Positions 1 to 7,560 of a stretch of 64,000 bases of DNA are shown piece after piece (position 1 is the first letter of the stretch; each line of letters opens with the position of its first letter). This DNA comes from Sphingopyxis sp. L1A2A. GTDB lineage: Bacteria > Pseudomonadota > Alphaproteobacteria > Sphingomonadales > Sphingomonadaceae. The stretch covers positions 31,169 through 95,168 of the forward strand of contig NZ_SCOT01000012.1 in assembly GCF_005502465.1 (NCBI RefSeq). The letters run 5' to 3'. A program made the translations under genes and the position numbers. The notes under the pieces are model-generated. The model saw only the letters and a list, made by a program, of their open reading frames with translations, did no database searches and was not told where the DNA came from.

Positions 1-1
1 C

Positions 2-97
2 ACGCCCCGCCATGGTCGTACCGGCAAGCCGGGCAGCGACCGCTTTATCCACCAAATGAAAGAGCGGGATGAAGGCTGGCACAGCGGAATAATGTAG
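2..97 (+). CDS. C-terminal fragment of an unidentified protein
   Basis: The window opens inside a reading frame whose last 31 codons run to a TAG at 95-97. The peptide is hydrophilic and ends DEGWHSGIM, with GRTGKPGSDRF near the window edge. The length is too short to assign a family. The frame has a plausible amino acid mix for a real C-terminus, but 31 codons could also be open by chance in GC-rich DNA, so the call is weak. No function is proposed. Confidence 0.35.
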   Translation, partial: TPRHGRTGKPGSDRFIHQMKERDEGWHSGIM

Positions 98-152
98 GAA
101 AGGCCTTTTTGAAGGCGACGCCTGCTTTGGGGTGGGGAGCGGACATCCTGCC

Positions 153-246
153 GTCGTCACCCCCGACTTGATCCGGGGTCCATGACCTCTTGCGCCGCGC
201 TATGCCGCGAGGGCGGATGGGTCCCGGATCATGTCCGGGATGACGA
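153..246. repeat. Dispersed hairpin repeat (family B)
   Basis: Imperfect inverted repeat with one arm carrying GACTTGATCCGGGGTCC and the other GGGTCCCGGATCATGTCC, closed by TGACGA. The same arm sequences recur at 29451-29540, 44943-45016 and 48847-48919, with a variant at 40024-40120 and a single arm near 16397-16426. All copies are intergenic. It looks like a REP/MITE-type element without coding capacity. Confidence 0.7.
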
Positions 247-291
247 AATCGGAGGTCTGTGATCGGTCGAAAGCAGCCACGCCCCATTTCC

Positions 292-373
292 GCTCGTGTC
301 GAGCGAAGTCGAGACACCCATCGAGATAGCGCCGCGCCTGAGGGGCATCTCGACTTCGCTCGATGCGAACGGG
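292..373. repeat. Inverted repeat with TCGAGCGAAGTCGAGA arms (family D)
   Basis: Two arms, TGTCGAGCGAAGTCGAGA near 297-314 and CATCTCGACTTCGCTCGATG near 345-364, can pair over about 16 bases. The element lies just beyond the stop codon of ccmB, so it may help end that minus-strand transcript. The rest of 98-387 holds only repeat B and no gene that I can support. Confidence 0.55.
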
Positions 374-387
374 ATTGAGAGAGACGT

Positions 388-1041
388 TTACTCGCGCAGC
401 CCCCGCATCGCCGCGCCCGCCGCGAACGGCCCGATCATCGTCAGCAGCAAGCTCGTCGCGGCCAGCAACTTCATCGCCCCGCGTCCCGACGGGTCGAGCA
501 TTCCGGCGCCAAAGATCAGCAGGGGCACCGCGAGCGGCAGCACCAGCAGCCCGCCGATCGCGTTCCCTCCTTTCAGCCCCGCGGTCAGCGCCGCGCTCAG
601 CACCGCCAGCGACGCCAGCGCCGGGATCGCAATCGCAATGCCGACCGCCAGCACGTCCACCCGCGCCGCATCCTGCGCCAGCAACGCCGCTGCGGGGAGC
701 AGCGCGATCATCAACGGCAGCCCAAAAGCGATGGCGTGTGCGATGATCTTCACCGTCGCAATCACTTCGTCGGCGATCCCGCGCACCGCGAGCTGGTCGA
801 GCACTCCGGCATCGCGGTCGGGCCGCACCAGCCGGTCGATCGGTAGCAATGCCGCGAGCAACGCCGCGACCCACACCATCCCGCCGCCCGCGCGGCGCAG
901 CAACGGCGCATCCGGTCCCACCGCAAAAGGAAAGGCGGTGGCGACGAGCAAGAAGAACAGCACCGGCAACCACAGCGCCCCGCTGCCCCAAGCACGACGC
1001 AGGTCGCGCCAGAACAGGGCGAGGAGGGTGGTCATGCGCAT
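388..1041 (-). CDS. ccmB: Heme exporter protein CcmB
   Basis: Encodes a 217-residue integral membrane protein, the usual length for CcmB. The sequence alternates long hydrophobic stretches (about six segments) with short charged loops; the start FWRDLRRAWGSGALWLPVLF is typical of the family. CcmB is the permease partner of the ATPase CcmA in the CcmABCD machine that delivers heme to CcmE for cytochrome c maturation in the periplasm. It follows ccmA on the same strand, but a dispersed hairpin repeat of about 100 bp sits between them. The identification rests on family features plus the ccmA neighbour. No ccmC, ccmD or ccmE is visible in the window. Confidence 0.9.
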   Translation of the reverse strand: MRMTTLLALFWRDLRRAWGSGALWLPVLFFLLVATAFPFAVGPDAPLLRRAGGGMVWVAALLAALLPIDRLVRPDRDAGVLDQLAVRGIADEVIATVKIIAHAIAFGLPLMIALLPAAALLAQDAARVDVLAVGIAIAIPALASLAVLSAALTAGLKGGNAIGGLLVLPLAVPLLIFGAGMLDPSGRGAMKLLAATSLLLTMIGPFAAGAAMRGLRE

Positions 1042-1045
1042 TCCT

Positions 1046-1141
1046 CGTCATTGCGAGGCGCGTAGCGACGAAGCAATCCCCAGCTATCGACCTCGTGCAA
1101 GATCGACAGCTGGGGATTGCTTCGCTTCGCTCGCAATGACG
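1046..1141. repeat. Dispersed hairpin repeat (family A)
   Basis: Begins CGTCATTGCGAGG and ends CTTCGCTCGCAATGACG, so the termini are perfect inverted repeats, with long complementary arms inside (GCAATCCCCAGCT against AGCTGGGGATTGC). Copies with the same termini lie at 4641-4723, 30994-31089 and 44310-44405. Here it interrupts the ccmA-ccmB operon. Confidence 0.8.
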
Positions 1142-1150
1142 GATGAATCG

Positions 1151-1735
1151 TCATGCCGTCGCCCCCATATCGAGCTCAGCCAGATCATCGCCCCCCAGCG
1201 CAAAATGCGACGCTAGCAGCACCGCGCCGCCATTCGCCCGATGCGCCGCGATCGCCATGACGAGCCGCGCCTGCGCCGCATCGTCCATGCCGTTGGCAGG
1301 CTCGTCGAGCAGCCAGATCGGCGCCCCGCTCGCAATCACGCGCACCATCGCGGCGCGCTTGCGTTGCCCGGTCGACAGCATTGCGACCGGTACGTCGCTC
1401 AGCGGCGCCAGCGCCATCGCCGCCATCGCGCGGTCGACGGCATGGCCATCGACGGTATCGACCCGCGCCCAGAAATCGAGCGCGCGGCGCAGCGGCAGTT
1501 CGGGGTCGAGCGCCGAGGCTTCGTCGATCAGCGCGCTGCGCCCGCGGCGCTCGACCGTCCCCGCCGCCGCGTGCAGCAATCCCGCGGCCAGACGGATCAG
1601 GCTCGATTTGCCCGCGCCATTGGGGCCGCGCAGCCACAGCGCCGCGCCGGGATTGAGCGCCAGCGACAGATTTTCAAATAGCAGCCGGTCGCCGCGAATA
1701 CACGCCACATTGTCGAGCCGCAGCAACTCGCTCAC
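1151..1735 (-). CDS. ccmA: Heme ABC exporter ATP-binding protein CcmA
   Basis: A 194-residue ABC ATPase. Walker A is GPNGAGKS at residues 37-44, the signature LSTGQ at 120-124, Walker B WLLDEP at 141-146, and the switch histidine is in SHF near 177. CcmA drives release of holo-CcmE in cytochrome c maturation. The start is a GTG at 1733-1735 that overlaps the TGA stop of the upstream metallopeptidase gene (shared GTGA), so translation is probably coupled. The protein is slightly short for an ABC domain but all motifs are intact, as is normal for CcmA. Confidence 0.94.
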   Translation of the reverse strand: MSELLRLDNVACIRGDRLLFENLSLALNPGAALWLRGPNGAGKSSLIRLAAGLLHAAAGTVERRGRSALIDEASALDPELPLRRALDFWARVDTVDGHAVDRAMAAMALAPLSDVPVAMLSTGQRKRAAMVRVIASGAPIWLLDEPANGMDDAAQARLVMAIAAHRANGGAVLLASHFALGGDDLAELDMGATA

Positions 1736-2163
1736 GCCATATCTTCCAGCGCGTGCATATCATCGTCCGAAAAGCCGAAATGATGTCCGATCTCGTGGAT
1801 CAGCACATGGCGGACCAGCCGGTCGAGCCGCTCGCCGGTCTCGATCCACTCGACCAGGATCGGCACGCGGTACAGCGTCACCCGGTCGGGCATCCCGCCG
1901 CTTTCGCTGACGCTGCGTTCGGTCAGCGGGCGGCCTTCGTACAGGCCGGTCAGCTCATAAGGATGCTCGATGTCGAGTGATTTCAGTACCGCGTCGTCGG
2001 CAAACTCCTCGATGGCGATCACCACGCCCTCGATATGCGGCTTGAACACATCGGGCATCGTCGCCAGCGCCGCCTCGGCCATGGCGAACAGCGCATCGGC
2101 GTCGGGCGCGGTTCCGGTCCAGATGCCAGACAGGGCGGGGGGCAGGGCAGACTTGTCGCTCAT
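1732..2163 (-). CDS. Metallopeptidase family protein (minimal zincin)
   Basis: A 143-residue soluble protein with HEIGH at residues 123-127, the zinc-binding HEXXH motif of metzincin-like peptidases, followed by HFGFSDDDM, a hallmark of the small DUF1025-type metallopeptidase family. The ATG at 2163 is chosen because it gives the usual family length; the frame stays open upstream but that part runs antisense to the pterin dehydratase gene. It is the first gene of a minus-strand unit with ccmA and overlaps it by 3 bases. The physiological substrate of the family is not known to me. Whether it acts in cytochrome maturation is only suggested by position. Confidence 0.85.
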   Translation of the reverse strand: MSDKSALPPALSGIWTGTAPDADALFAMAEAALATMPDVFKPHIEGVVIAIEEFADDAVLKSLDIEHPYELTGLYEGRPLTERSVSESGGMPDRVTLYRVPILVEWIETGERLDRLVRHVLIHEIGHHFGFSDDDMHALEDMA

Positions 2164-2214
2164 CGCGCCCTTCCTTATGGCGGGCGCACGGCCTTTACCA
2201 GCGGGAGAACAATC

Positions 2215-2502
2215 ATGGTCCAGAAACTCGACGACGACGCCCGCACCGCCTTGCTCGCGCGTTTCCCCGACTGGGCGCACGAACCGGCGCGCGACGCGAT
2301 CACCCGCCGCTTCAAATTCGCCGACTTCGCGCAGGCGTTCGGCTTTATGGCCAGCGTTGCCATCATCGCCGAAAAAATGGACCATCACCCCGAATGGTCG
2401 AACATCTATAACCGCGTCGACATATTGCTGACGACGCACGACGCCGATGGGTTGTCAGAACGCGATGCGCGGCTGGCCGAAGCGATCGAGCGGCTGCTCT
2501 GA
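2215..2502 (+). CDS. 4a-hydroxytetrahydrobiopterin dehydratase (PCD/DCoH family)
   Basis: A 95-residue protein, standard length for pterin-4a-carbinolamine dehydratase. The active-site motif [16 protein letters not shown] (residues 53-68) and His75 in LTTHDADGL match the family, in which the histidines dehydrate 4a-hydroxytetrahydropterin after aromatic amino acid hydroxylation. The ATG at 2215 has GGGAG 8 bases upstream. No phenylalanine hydroxylase gene lies nearby, so the physiological donor reaction is unknown. The next gene begins 4 bases after its stop. Confidence 0.93.
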   Translation: MVQKLDDDARTALLARFPDWAHEPARDAITRRFKFADFAQAFGFMASVAIIAEKMDHHPEWSNIYNRVDILLTTHDADGLSERDARLAEAIERLL

Positions 2503-2506
2503 TCGC

Positions 2507-3148
2507 ATGATCCGCTTTGACCCGTCGCATCAGCTGCTCGCCGTCGGGGTCGCGATCCTCGCGGGGTTTGTCGATGCGATCGGTTTCGTCGAATCGGCGG
2601 GTTTTTTTGTGTCGTTCATGACCGGCAATTCTACCCGGCTCGCGGTCGGGCTGGCCGAGGGACAGCACGCGGCGCTCGTCGCCGCGATCATCATCGCGGT
2701 CTTTGTCGCGGGCGTCGTGGCGGGGGCGCTGGTTGGCGCGCACGCCGGACGGCGGCGGACCCCCGCCGTGCTGCTCGGCGTGACCATCTTGCTGGCAATT
2801 GCAACCACGCTGCGGCTCGACGGTGAGGCTTGGGGAGCAATCCTGTCGCTCGCGCTCGCGATGGGTATTGCCAATGCCGCCATCGCGGGCCGCGACGGGG
2901 CGGTGGTCGGGGTCACCTATATGACCGGCACTTTGGTGCAGATGGGGCAGAAAATGGCCAATGCCCTGCGCGGCGAGGGCGATCGCCGCTGGCTGCACCA
3001 TTTCGGTTTGTGGGCGGCGCTGGTCGGCGGCGCGTTGCTTGGCGCGCGCGCTGTGCTCTGGTCGCCGCCGCTGGCTTATGTGCTGGCGGTGGGGCTGGCC
3101 GCGGCGCTCGCGCTCCGCGCGGGCTGGATCGTCCGGCGAACCGTATAG
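2507..3148 (+). CDS. YoaK/DUF1275 family membrane protein
   Basis: A 213-residue, strongly hydrophobic protein with about six membrane segments. The N-terminal part contains AGFVDAIGFVESAGFFVSFM and TGNSTRLAVGL, the conserved first block of DUF1275 (YoaK) proteins; a second block, TYMTGTLVQMGQ, is also typical. The molecular function of the family is not established. The ATG at 2507 follows the pterin dehydratase stop by 4 bases, so the two are likely co-transcribed, although no functional link is known. Confidence 0.87.
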   Translation: MIRFDPSHQLLAVGVAILAGFVDAIGFVESAGFFVSFMTGNSTRLAVGLAEGQHAALVAAIIIAVFVAGVVAGALVGAHAGRRRTPAVLLGVTILLAIATTLRLDGEAWGAILSLALAMGIANAAIAGRDGAVVGVTYMTGTLVQMGQKMANALRGEGDRRWLHHFGLWAALVGGALLGARAVLWSPPLAYVLAVGLAAALALRAGWIVRRTV

Positions 3149-3226
3149 GCCCATCGCTCGGGCCTTGCCTTCGCGCATGATCCGTTCCAAACGACCGCAA
3201 TAAAGTAACAATGGGGAGCCGACTAC

Positions 3227-4624
3227 ATGACCAACAGCCTGTTGCGCCGTAAACCGATCGTTCCGGAACAGCAGGAGGGGCATGGGCTCGCCCGCACGCT
3301 TGGCTGGCCGCATCTGATCGCGCTCGGCGTCGGCGCGATTGTCGGCACCGGCATCCTGACCCTCATCGGGGTTGGCGCAGACAAGGCGGGGCCCTCGGTC
3401 ATCCTGTCCTTCGCGATCGCCGGGCTGATCTGCGCCTGCGCCGCGCTCGCTTATGCCGAAATGGCGACGATGATCCCCGCGTCGGGCAGCGCCTATACGT
3501 ACAGCTATGTCGTCATCGGCGAACTGATCGCATGGGTGGTCGGGTGGAGCCTGATCCTCGAATATTCGCTGGTGGTCAGCGCGGTCGCGGTCGGCTGGTC
3601 GGGCTATGCCGCGCCGTTGCTGGAGGCGTGGGCCGGGGTGCCGATGGCGTTGATGCAGGGGCCGGAACTTGGCGGTATCGTCAATCTGCCCGCGATCGCG
3701 ATCATCGCGGTGGTGGCGGGCCTGCTGCTCGTCGGCACGCGCGAAAGCGCGACGCTCAACGCGACCCTCGTGGTCGTCAAAGTCATCGCGCTGGTGATCT
3801 TTGTCGCGGTCGCGCTCCCCGCCTTCAACGCCGCCAATCTCGAACCCTTCAGCCCCTATGGATTTGCCAAGCATATGGGCCCCGACGGCGTAGAGCGCGG
3901 TGTGATGGCCGCCGCGGCGATCATCTTTTTCGCCTTTTACGGCTTCGACGCCATTGCCACCGCGGCTGAGGAAACGCGCAACCCCGACCGCGACCTCAAG
4001 ATCGGGATCGTCGGGTCGATGTTCGTCTGCGTCGTCATCTATATCGCGGTCGCAGTCGCTGCGGTCGGCGCCATCGCCTACACCCGCTTTGCCAACAGCC
4101 CCGAACCGCTGGCGCTGATCCTGCGCGAACTGGGCAGCCCGCTGGCGGCGCAATATCTCGCGGTGTCGGCGATCATCGCGTTGCCGACCGTCATCCTCGC
4201 CTTTTTCTATGGCCAGAGCCGCATCTTTTTCACCATGGCGCGCGACGGGTTGCTTCCCGCCAGCCTGGCCAAGCTGTCGTCGCGCGGGACGCCGGTGCGG
4301 ATCACCATCTTCACCGCGCTTGTCGTCGCGGTGCTGGCGGGCTTCATCCCGCTCGGCGAGCTGGCGGCGCTGGCCAATGCCGGAACGCTGGCGGCGTTCA
4401 TCGCGGTGTCGCTGTGCATGCTGATCATGCGCGTCCGGGCGCCCGATGCGCCGCGCACCTTCCGTGCGCCATTGCCATGGGTAGTCGGCCTCGGCGCGAT
4501 CGGCGGCTGCCTCTACCTCTTCTACAGCCTGCCGGCGCAGACGCAGCTGTGGTTCCTGGTGTGGAATGTCGGCGGGCTGGGGGTCTATTTTCTCTACGCC
4601 CGGCGGAATGCAGTGGTCGGGTAG
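3227..4624 (+). CDS. APC-superfamily amino acid permease
   Basis: A 465-residue polytopic membrane protein with about 12 hydrophobic segments. The first segment carries GVGAIVGTGILTLIGV and the third the region AYAEMATMIPASGSAYTYSY, both classical signatures of the amino acid/polyamine/organocation superfamily, closest in style to cationic amino acid transporters. Expected to import amino acids across the inner membrane by proton-coupled transport. Substrate cannot be read from sequence. It stands alone, with 78 bp upstream and a family A repeat directly downstream. Confidence 0.88.
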   Translation: MTNSLLRRKPIVPEQQEGHGLARTLGWPHLIALGVGAIVGTGILTLIGVGADKAGPSVILSFAIAGLICACAALAYAEMATMIPASGSAYTYSYVVIGELIAWVVGWSLILEYSLVVSAVAVGWSGYAAPLLEAWAGVPMALMQGPELGGIVNLPAIAIIAVVAGLLLVGTRESATLNATLVVVKVIALVIFVAVALPAFNAANLEPFSPYGFAKHMGPDGVERGVMAAAAIIFFAFYGFDAIATAAEETRNPDRDLKIGIVGSMFVCVVIYIAVAVAAVGAIAYTRFANSPEPLALILRELGSPLAAQYLAVSAIIALPTVILAFFYGQSRIFFTMARDGLLPASLAKLSSRGTPVRITIFTALVVAVLAGFIPLGELAALANAGTLAAFIAVSLCMLIMRVRAPDAPRTFRAPLPWVVGLGAIGGCLYLFYSLPAQTQLWFLVWNVGGLGVYFLYARRNAVVG

Positions 4625-4640
4625 CTGGAGCATAAATCTT

Positions 4641-4723
4641 CGTCATTGCGAGGAGCGAAGCGACGCGGCAATCCAGAGGTGGCGTAAACCGCTCTGGATT
4701 GCTTCGCTTCGCTCGCAATGACG
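4641..4723. repeat. Dispersed hairpin repeat (family A)
   Basis: Starts CGTCATTGCGAGGAGCGAAG and ends CTTCGCTCGCAATGACG, with AATCCAGAG pairing to CTCTGGATT across a short loop. Located between the permease and the zinc ribbon gene, which converge on it. Confidence 0.8.
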
Positions 4724-4767
4724 AATCGAGAGAGTAGAAGAGGTTCGTCGAGGCTTGGGGTCCGCGC

Positions 4768-5085
4768 TCAGTCGAACAACTCGCTCAAAAAGCTCTTCTT
4801 GTAATTCTTCTTGTACGGCTTGCTGCCGTAATAGCGGTCGTCGTGCCCCTGCTCGCGATACTGCGGCGGCTGCTGATAGGGCTGCTGCGGCGGAGGTGGC
4901 GGTGCCGACGCGCGCGGGGCAGGGGCCGCCGCCGCTTCGCTGCGCTCGATGATCTTGTCGAGCTCGCCGCGGTCCAGCCACACGCCGCGGCATTGCGGGC
5001 AATAATCGATCTCGATTCCCTGTCGCTCCGACATCGTCAAATTCACGCGGCAGGTCGGGCAAAGCAGCCCTGGGGCATCGGTCAC
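4768..5085 (-). CDS. TFIIB-type zinc ribbon protein
   Basis: A 105-residue protein with CPTC at residues 9-12 and CPQC at 29-32, a four-cysteine zinc ribbon followed by GVWLDRGELDKII, the classical zf-TFIIB (COG3809) signature. The C-terminal half is low complexity, rich in Pro, Gln, Tyr and Lys. I chose the GTG at 5083-5085 because AGGAAAGG lies just upstream and the ribbon then begins at the usual distance. These proteins are soluble and of unknown role; the ribbon suggests protein or nucleic acid binding. Confidence 0.85.
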   Translation of the reverse strand: MTDAPGLLCPTCRVNLTMSERQGIEIDYCPQCRGVWLDRGELDKIIERSEAAAAPAPRASAPPPPPQQPYQQPPQYREQGHDDRYYGSKPYKKNYKKSFLSELFD

Positions 5086-5150
5086 GGATTTTCCTTTCCT
5101 TCGGGGGGTAACGCCGGGTTCAACGCAGCAGGGGCGCCGCGCGTTCCGCC

Positions 5151-5480
5151 TCACCTAGATGGCGTTTTCCAGTCAAACGGCAAGGGTGCCTCGCGAAAGG
5201 CAAAGCGGTCGAGGTGCCGCGCGACGGCGCCCTGCAATCCTTCCAGCTGCGCGGCGACGCTGGCGTCGATGCGGACCGACAGGGCGTCGGGTCCGGCGTC
5301 GAAAGTCACCAGCGCATCGTCCGGCCAGTCGGCGCCGCGGGCGTCCTTCGGAAAGGTCACGGTGCCGCGGTCGGCGGTGAAGTTGACGGGCAAATTATGC
5401 TGCCAGTGCTTGCACAGCTGTTGCAGATATTTGCTGGCGTGGGCGGTCGGCACCGCCGCGATGGCGCTGACCGCCATCAC
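5151..5480 (-). CDS. DUF2218 domain protein
   Basis: A 109-residue protein that fits DUF2218: HASKYLQQLCKHWQHNLPV, then F..DRGTVTFP and a C-terminal EGLQGAVARHLDRFAFRE. The family has no established function. The start is GTG at 5478-5480 and overlaps the PadR stop (shared GTGA); an ATG follows immediately. The overlap makes an operon with the PadR regulator nearly certain, so the DUF2218 protein is a likely target of its autoregulation. DUF2218 genes often neighbour siderophore or metal-related regulators, which is a general association and not shown here. Confidence 0.82.
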   Translation of the reverse strand: MMAVSAIAAVPTAHASKYLQQLCKHWQHNLPVNFTADRGTVTFPKDARGADWPDDALVTFDAGPDALSVRIDASVAAQLEGLQGAVARHLDRFAFREAPLPFDWKTPSR

Positions 5481-6082
5481 AGCCGCTCGATCTTTTGCGC
5501 CGCCTCGTCGATCAGCGCGACAATGTCGTGCAGCGCCGCCTTGTCGAGGTCGCGGTCGCTCAGCCGGTCGAGCAGTACCTGGCGCAGATTGCCCATCGCG
5601 CGGCGGATCGATGCCGAATCGGTGCGCTGCGTTTCTTCGCCGACCGCGGTCAGCCGCGCCATCGCGGCATCGACGGTTTCGGTGTTGGCTGCCAGCTCGG
5701 CGCGTCCGGCATCGGTGATCGCGAACAGCTTTTTGGCGCCCTCGCTCTGCTGCGCTTCGATCTGGCCCATGTCATCGAGCATCGTCAGCGTCGGATAGAT
5801 GACCCCGGGGCTGGGCGCATAGGCGCCCCCGGTCAACTCCTCGATCTGGCGGATCAGGTCGTATCCGTGGCGCGGTTCGTCGGCGATCAGCTTGAGCAGC
5901 ACCAGCCGCAGCTCGCCGCTGTCGAACATCCGTTGCCGTCCGCCGCGCTCGCCCCGGCCGCCGCCACCGCGTCGGCCGCTAAAGCCGTGCCCGAAGCCAT
6001 GGCCAAAGCCGCGTCCGGCGCCGCGATGCATCGCATGCCGCCCGCCACAACCGCGGCCATTCATTTTCGCATAAAAAATCAT
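5477..6082 (-). CDS. PadR-family transcriptional regulator with Gly/His/Arg-rich N-terminus
   Basis: A 201-residue protein. Residues from about 55 to 130 form the PadR winged helix (FDSGELRLVLLKLIADEPRHGYDLIRQIEELTGGAYAPSPGVIYPTLTMLDD), and a helical dimerisation tail follows. The first 50 residues are unusual: repeated GFGHG, RGAG and RGGGGRG runs with several His and one Cys. Two in-frame ATGs are possible; the second (6080-6082) has AAGGA at good spacing. PadR proteins mostly repress their own gene plus a neighbour, here the overlapping DUF2218 gene. Confidence 0.9.
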   Translation of the reverse strand: MIFYAKMNGRGCGGRHAMHRGAGRGFGHGFGHGFSGRRGGGGRGERGGRQRMFDSGELRLVLLKLIADEPRHGYDLIRQIEELTGGAYAPSPGVIYPTLTMLDDMGQIEAQQSEGAKKLFAITDAGRAELAANTETVDAAMARLTAVGEETQRTDSASIRRAMGNLRQVLLDRLSDRDLDKAALHDIVALIDEAAQKIERL

Positions 6083-6140
6083 TATCATTCCTTTTGAGTG
6101 ATTCTTGATGCGTCTACGATATATCTTAAAGCGAACTTTG
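6083..6140 (-). promoter_or_regulatory. Promoter region of the PadR-DUF2218 operon
   Basis: An AT-rich pocket in otherwise GC-rich DNA, upstream of the PadR start. It includes the palindrome GATATATC at 6118-6125 and the ribosome binding site AAAGGA. PadR proteins commonly bind short AT-rich palindromes, so this is a candidate autoregulatory operator. The assignment is inferred from position and composition. Confidence 0.4.
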
Positions 6141-6193
6141 CAAGAGGGCGATTGCACGCTGCGCGACACTTTCGCCAACTTCCGCCCCGCGCC

Positions 6194-6221
6194 TTGACTT
6201 CCGGCCGTTTCCGGCTAATAG
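6194..6221 (+). promoter_or_regulatory. Sigma70-like promoter of rplJL
   Basis: TTGACT at 6194-6199 and TAATAG at 6216-6221 with a 16-base spacer. It predicts a start near 6228 and a leader of roughly 265 nt before rplJ. The leader 6228-6495 contains several possible hairpins (for example CGCCTG paired with CAGGCG near 6335-6355) and probably holds the L10 autoregulatory binding site, but I cannot define that fold with confidence by eye. Confidence 0.6.
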
Positions 6222-6385
6222 CGCCCCCGTGTTGCCGCGGGTTCGCTTGTGGCAATTCCGTCCGAGACAGTTGGTGCAGGGGATTTGCCCTGCTTAATTT
6301 CCAGCCGAGACGGGGAACAGTCTTTTTCGGTCGCCCGCCTGCGTGTTCAGGCGACGCGTCTTGACCGACCCCTTCGGACATCGCC

Positions 6386-6433
6386 AACGCAAATGCAGGT
6401 GAGCCTTGGCTCGCGCCTGTATCTGCGTTTTTT
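6386..6433 (+). terminator. Attenuator-like hairpin with six T residues in the rplJ leader
   Basis: AACGCAAATGCAGG (6386-6399) pairs with CCTGTATCTGCGTT (6416-6429), and an inner stem GAGCC/GGCTC closes on a TT loop. The stem ends in six T residues (6428-6433). This is the shape of an intrinsic terminator, placed 62 nt before the rplJ start and after its predicted promoter. It could act as an attenuator of rplJL. Confidence 0.65.
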
Positions 6434-6495
6434 AGCCGCCCGGCGGCGCGTGCGTTTCGGCGTGGGCGCATCCGGGCACAGAGTGGAGTATAGGC

Positions 6496-7011
6496 ATGGA
6501 TCGTACGGAAAAGGCCGAAGCCGTATCCTCGCTGAACGCTACGCTGGCATCAGCTGCCTCGGTTGTGGTCGTCCGCAACCTGGGCATGACCGTCGCTCAG
6601 TCGACGGTGCTGCGCCAGCAAATGCGCGACGCAGGAGCCGACTTTCGCGTCACGAAGAACCGTCTTGCCAAAATCGCGCTCGACGGCACGTCCTATGGCG
6701 GGATCGGCGAACTGCTGACCGGCCCCACCGCCCTGGCAACCTCGACCGATCCGGTCGCGGCGGCAAAGATCGCGGTGGAATTTGCCAAGACCAACGACAA
6801 ACTTGAAATCGTTGGCGGCGGCATGGGCGACGTGGTGCTCGACGTGAATGGCGTGAAGGCGCTGGCTTCGCTTCCCTCGCTCGACGAGCTGCGCGCCAAG
6901 ATCATTGGTCTGGTGCAGGCTCCGGCTACCAAGGTTGCGCAGATTGCCGCAGCTCCGGCGGGCCAGTTGGCGCGGGTTTTTGGCGCATATGCCGCCAAAG
7001 AAGCAGCGTGA
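6496..7011 (+). CDS. rplJ: 50S ribosomal protein L10
   Basis: A 171-residue protein with the L10 pattern: [26 protein letters not shown] at the N-terminus, [11 protein letters not shown] in the RNA-binding part and a C-terminal helix ending [15 protein letters not shown] that docks L7/L12 dimers. L10 forms the base of the ribosomal stalk and represses its own operon in many bacteria. SD TGGAG lies 8 bases before the ATG. rplK and rplA are not upstream; instead a divergent PadR gene is. Confidence 0.97.
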   Translation: MDRTEKAEAVSSLNATLASAASVVVVRNLGMTVAQSTVLRQQMRDAGADFRVTKNRLAKIALDGTSYGGIGELLTGPTALATSTDPVAAAKIAVEFAKTNDKLEIVGGGMGDVVLDVNGVKALASLPSLDELRAKIIGLVQAPATKVAQIAAAPAGQLARVFGAYAAKEAA

Positions 7012-7069
7012 TTTCGAACTACCTTTGAAACTTACTGCCGGGACATCCCGGTTCTGATGGAGAATGAAC

Positions 7070-7441
7070 ATGGCTGATCTTGCAAAGATCGTTGAAGAAC
7101 TGTCGACGCTGACCGTCCTCGAAGCGGCTGACCTGTCGAAGATGCTCGAAGAAAAGTGGGGCGTTTCGGCTGCTGCTGCCGTTGCTGCCGCTCCGGCTGC
7201 TGCCGCTGCTGGCCCGGCTGCTGAAGAGCAGACCGAATTCGACGTCATCCTGACGGGTGACGGCGGCAACAAGATCAACGCGATTAAGGAAGTTCGCGCG
7301 ATCACCGGTCTGGGCCTCGGCGAAGCCAAGGCGCTCGTCGAAAGCGCACCGAAGGCCATCAAGGAAGGCGTCAACAAGGCTGAAGCTGAGGAGCTCAAGA
7401 AGCGTCTCGAAGCAGCCGGCGCGACTGTCGAACTGAAGTAA
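7070..7441 (+). CDS. rplL: 50S ribosomal protein L7/L12
   Basis: A 123-residue acidic protein with an N-terminal dimerisation domain, an Ala-rich hinge at about residues 36-50 ([18 protein letters not shown]) and the factor-binding domain with [21 protein letters not shown] and [21 protein letters not shown]. It recruits translation GTPases to the ribosome. The ATG at 7070 has GGAG 7 bases upstream. Separated from rplJ by 58 bases and followed by a strong terminator, so the transcript does not obviously continue to rpoB. Confidence 0.97.
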   Translation: MADLAKIVEELSTLTVLEAADLSKMLEEKWGVSAAAAVAAAPAAAAAGPAAEEQTEFDVILTGDGGNKINAIKEVRAITGLGLGEAKALVESAPKAIKEGVNKAEAEELKKRLEAAGATVELK

Positions 7442-7493
7442 TTCGGTTGGCAGGAACCGGCCGGTTCATCCGGCCGGGCTCCAGGACAAAAGA

Positions 7494-7528
7494 AAAGGGC
7501 GGCGCCGCGAGGCACCGCCCTTTTTTTT
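7494..7528 (+). terminator. Intrinsic terminator after rplL
   Basis: AAAGGGCGGCGCC and GGCACCGCCCTTT form a GC-rich stem around a short loop, followed by a run of eight T. It ends the rplJL transcript. The opposite gene ends at 7561, so it may work in both directions. Confidence 0.9.
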
Positions 7529-7560
7529 GTGCGGCGAGGGACCGCCGCGGAATATCGGGA

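Noticed and set aside
45..317. A minus-strand frame at the window start
   Set aside because: It runs through a dispersed hairpin repeat and has no ribosome binding site or recognisable domain.
2363..4633. A 756-codon frame on the minus strand opposite DUF1275 and the permease
   Set aside because: The peptide is an Arg/Asp/Gln-rich shadow; both plus-strand genes have clear domains and ribosome binding sites.
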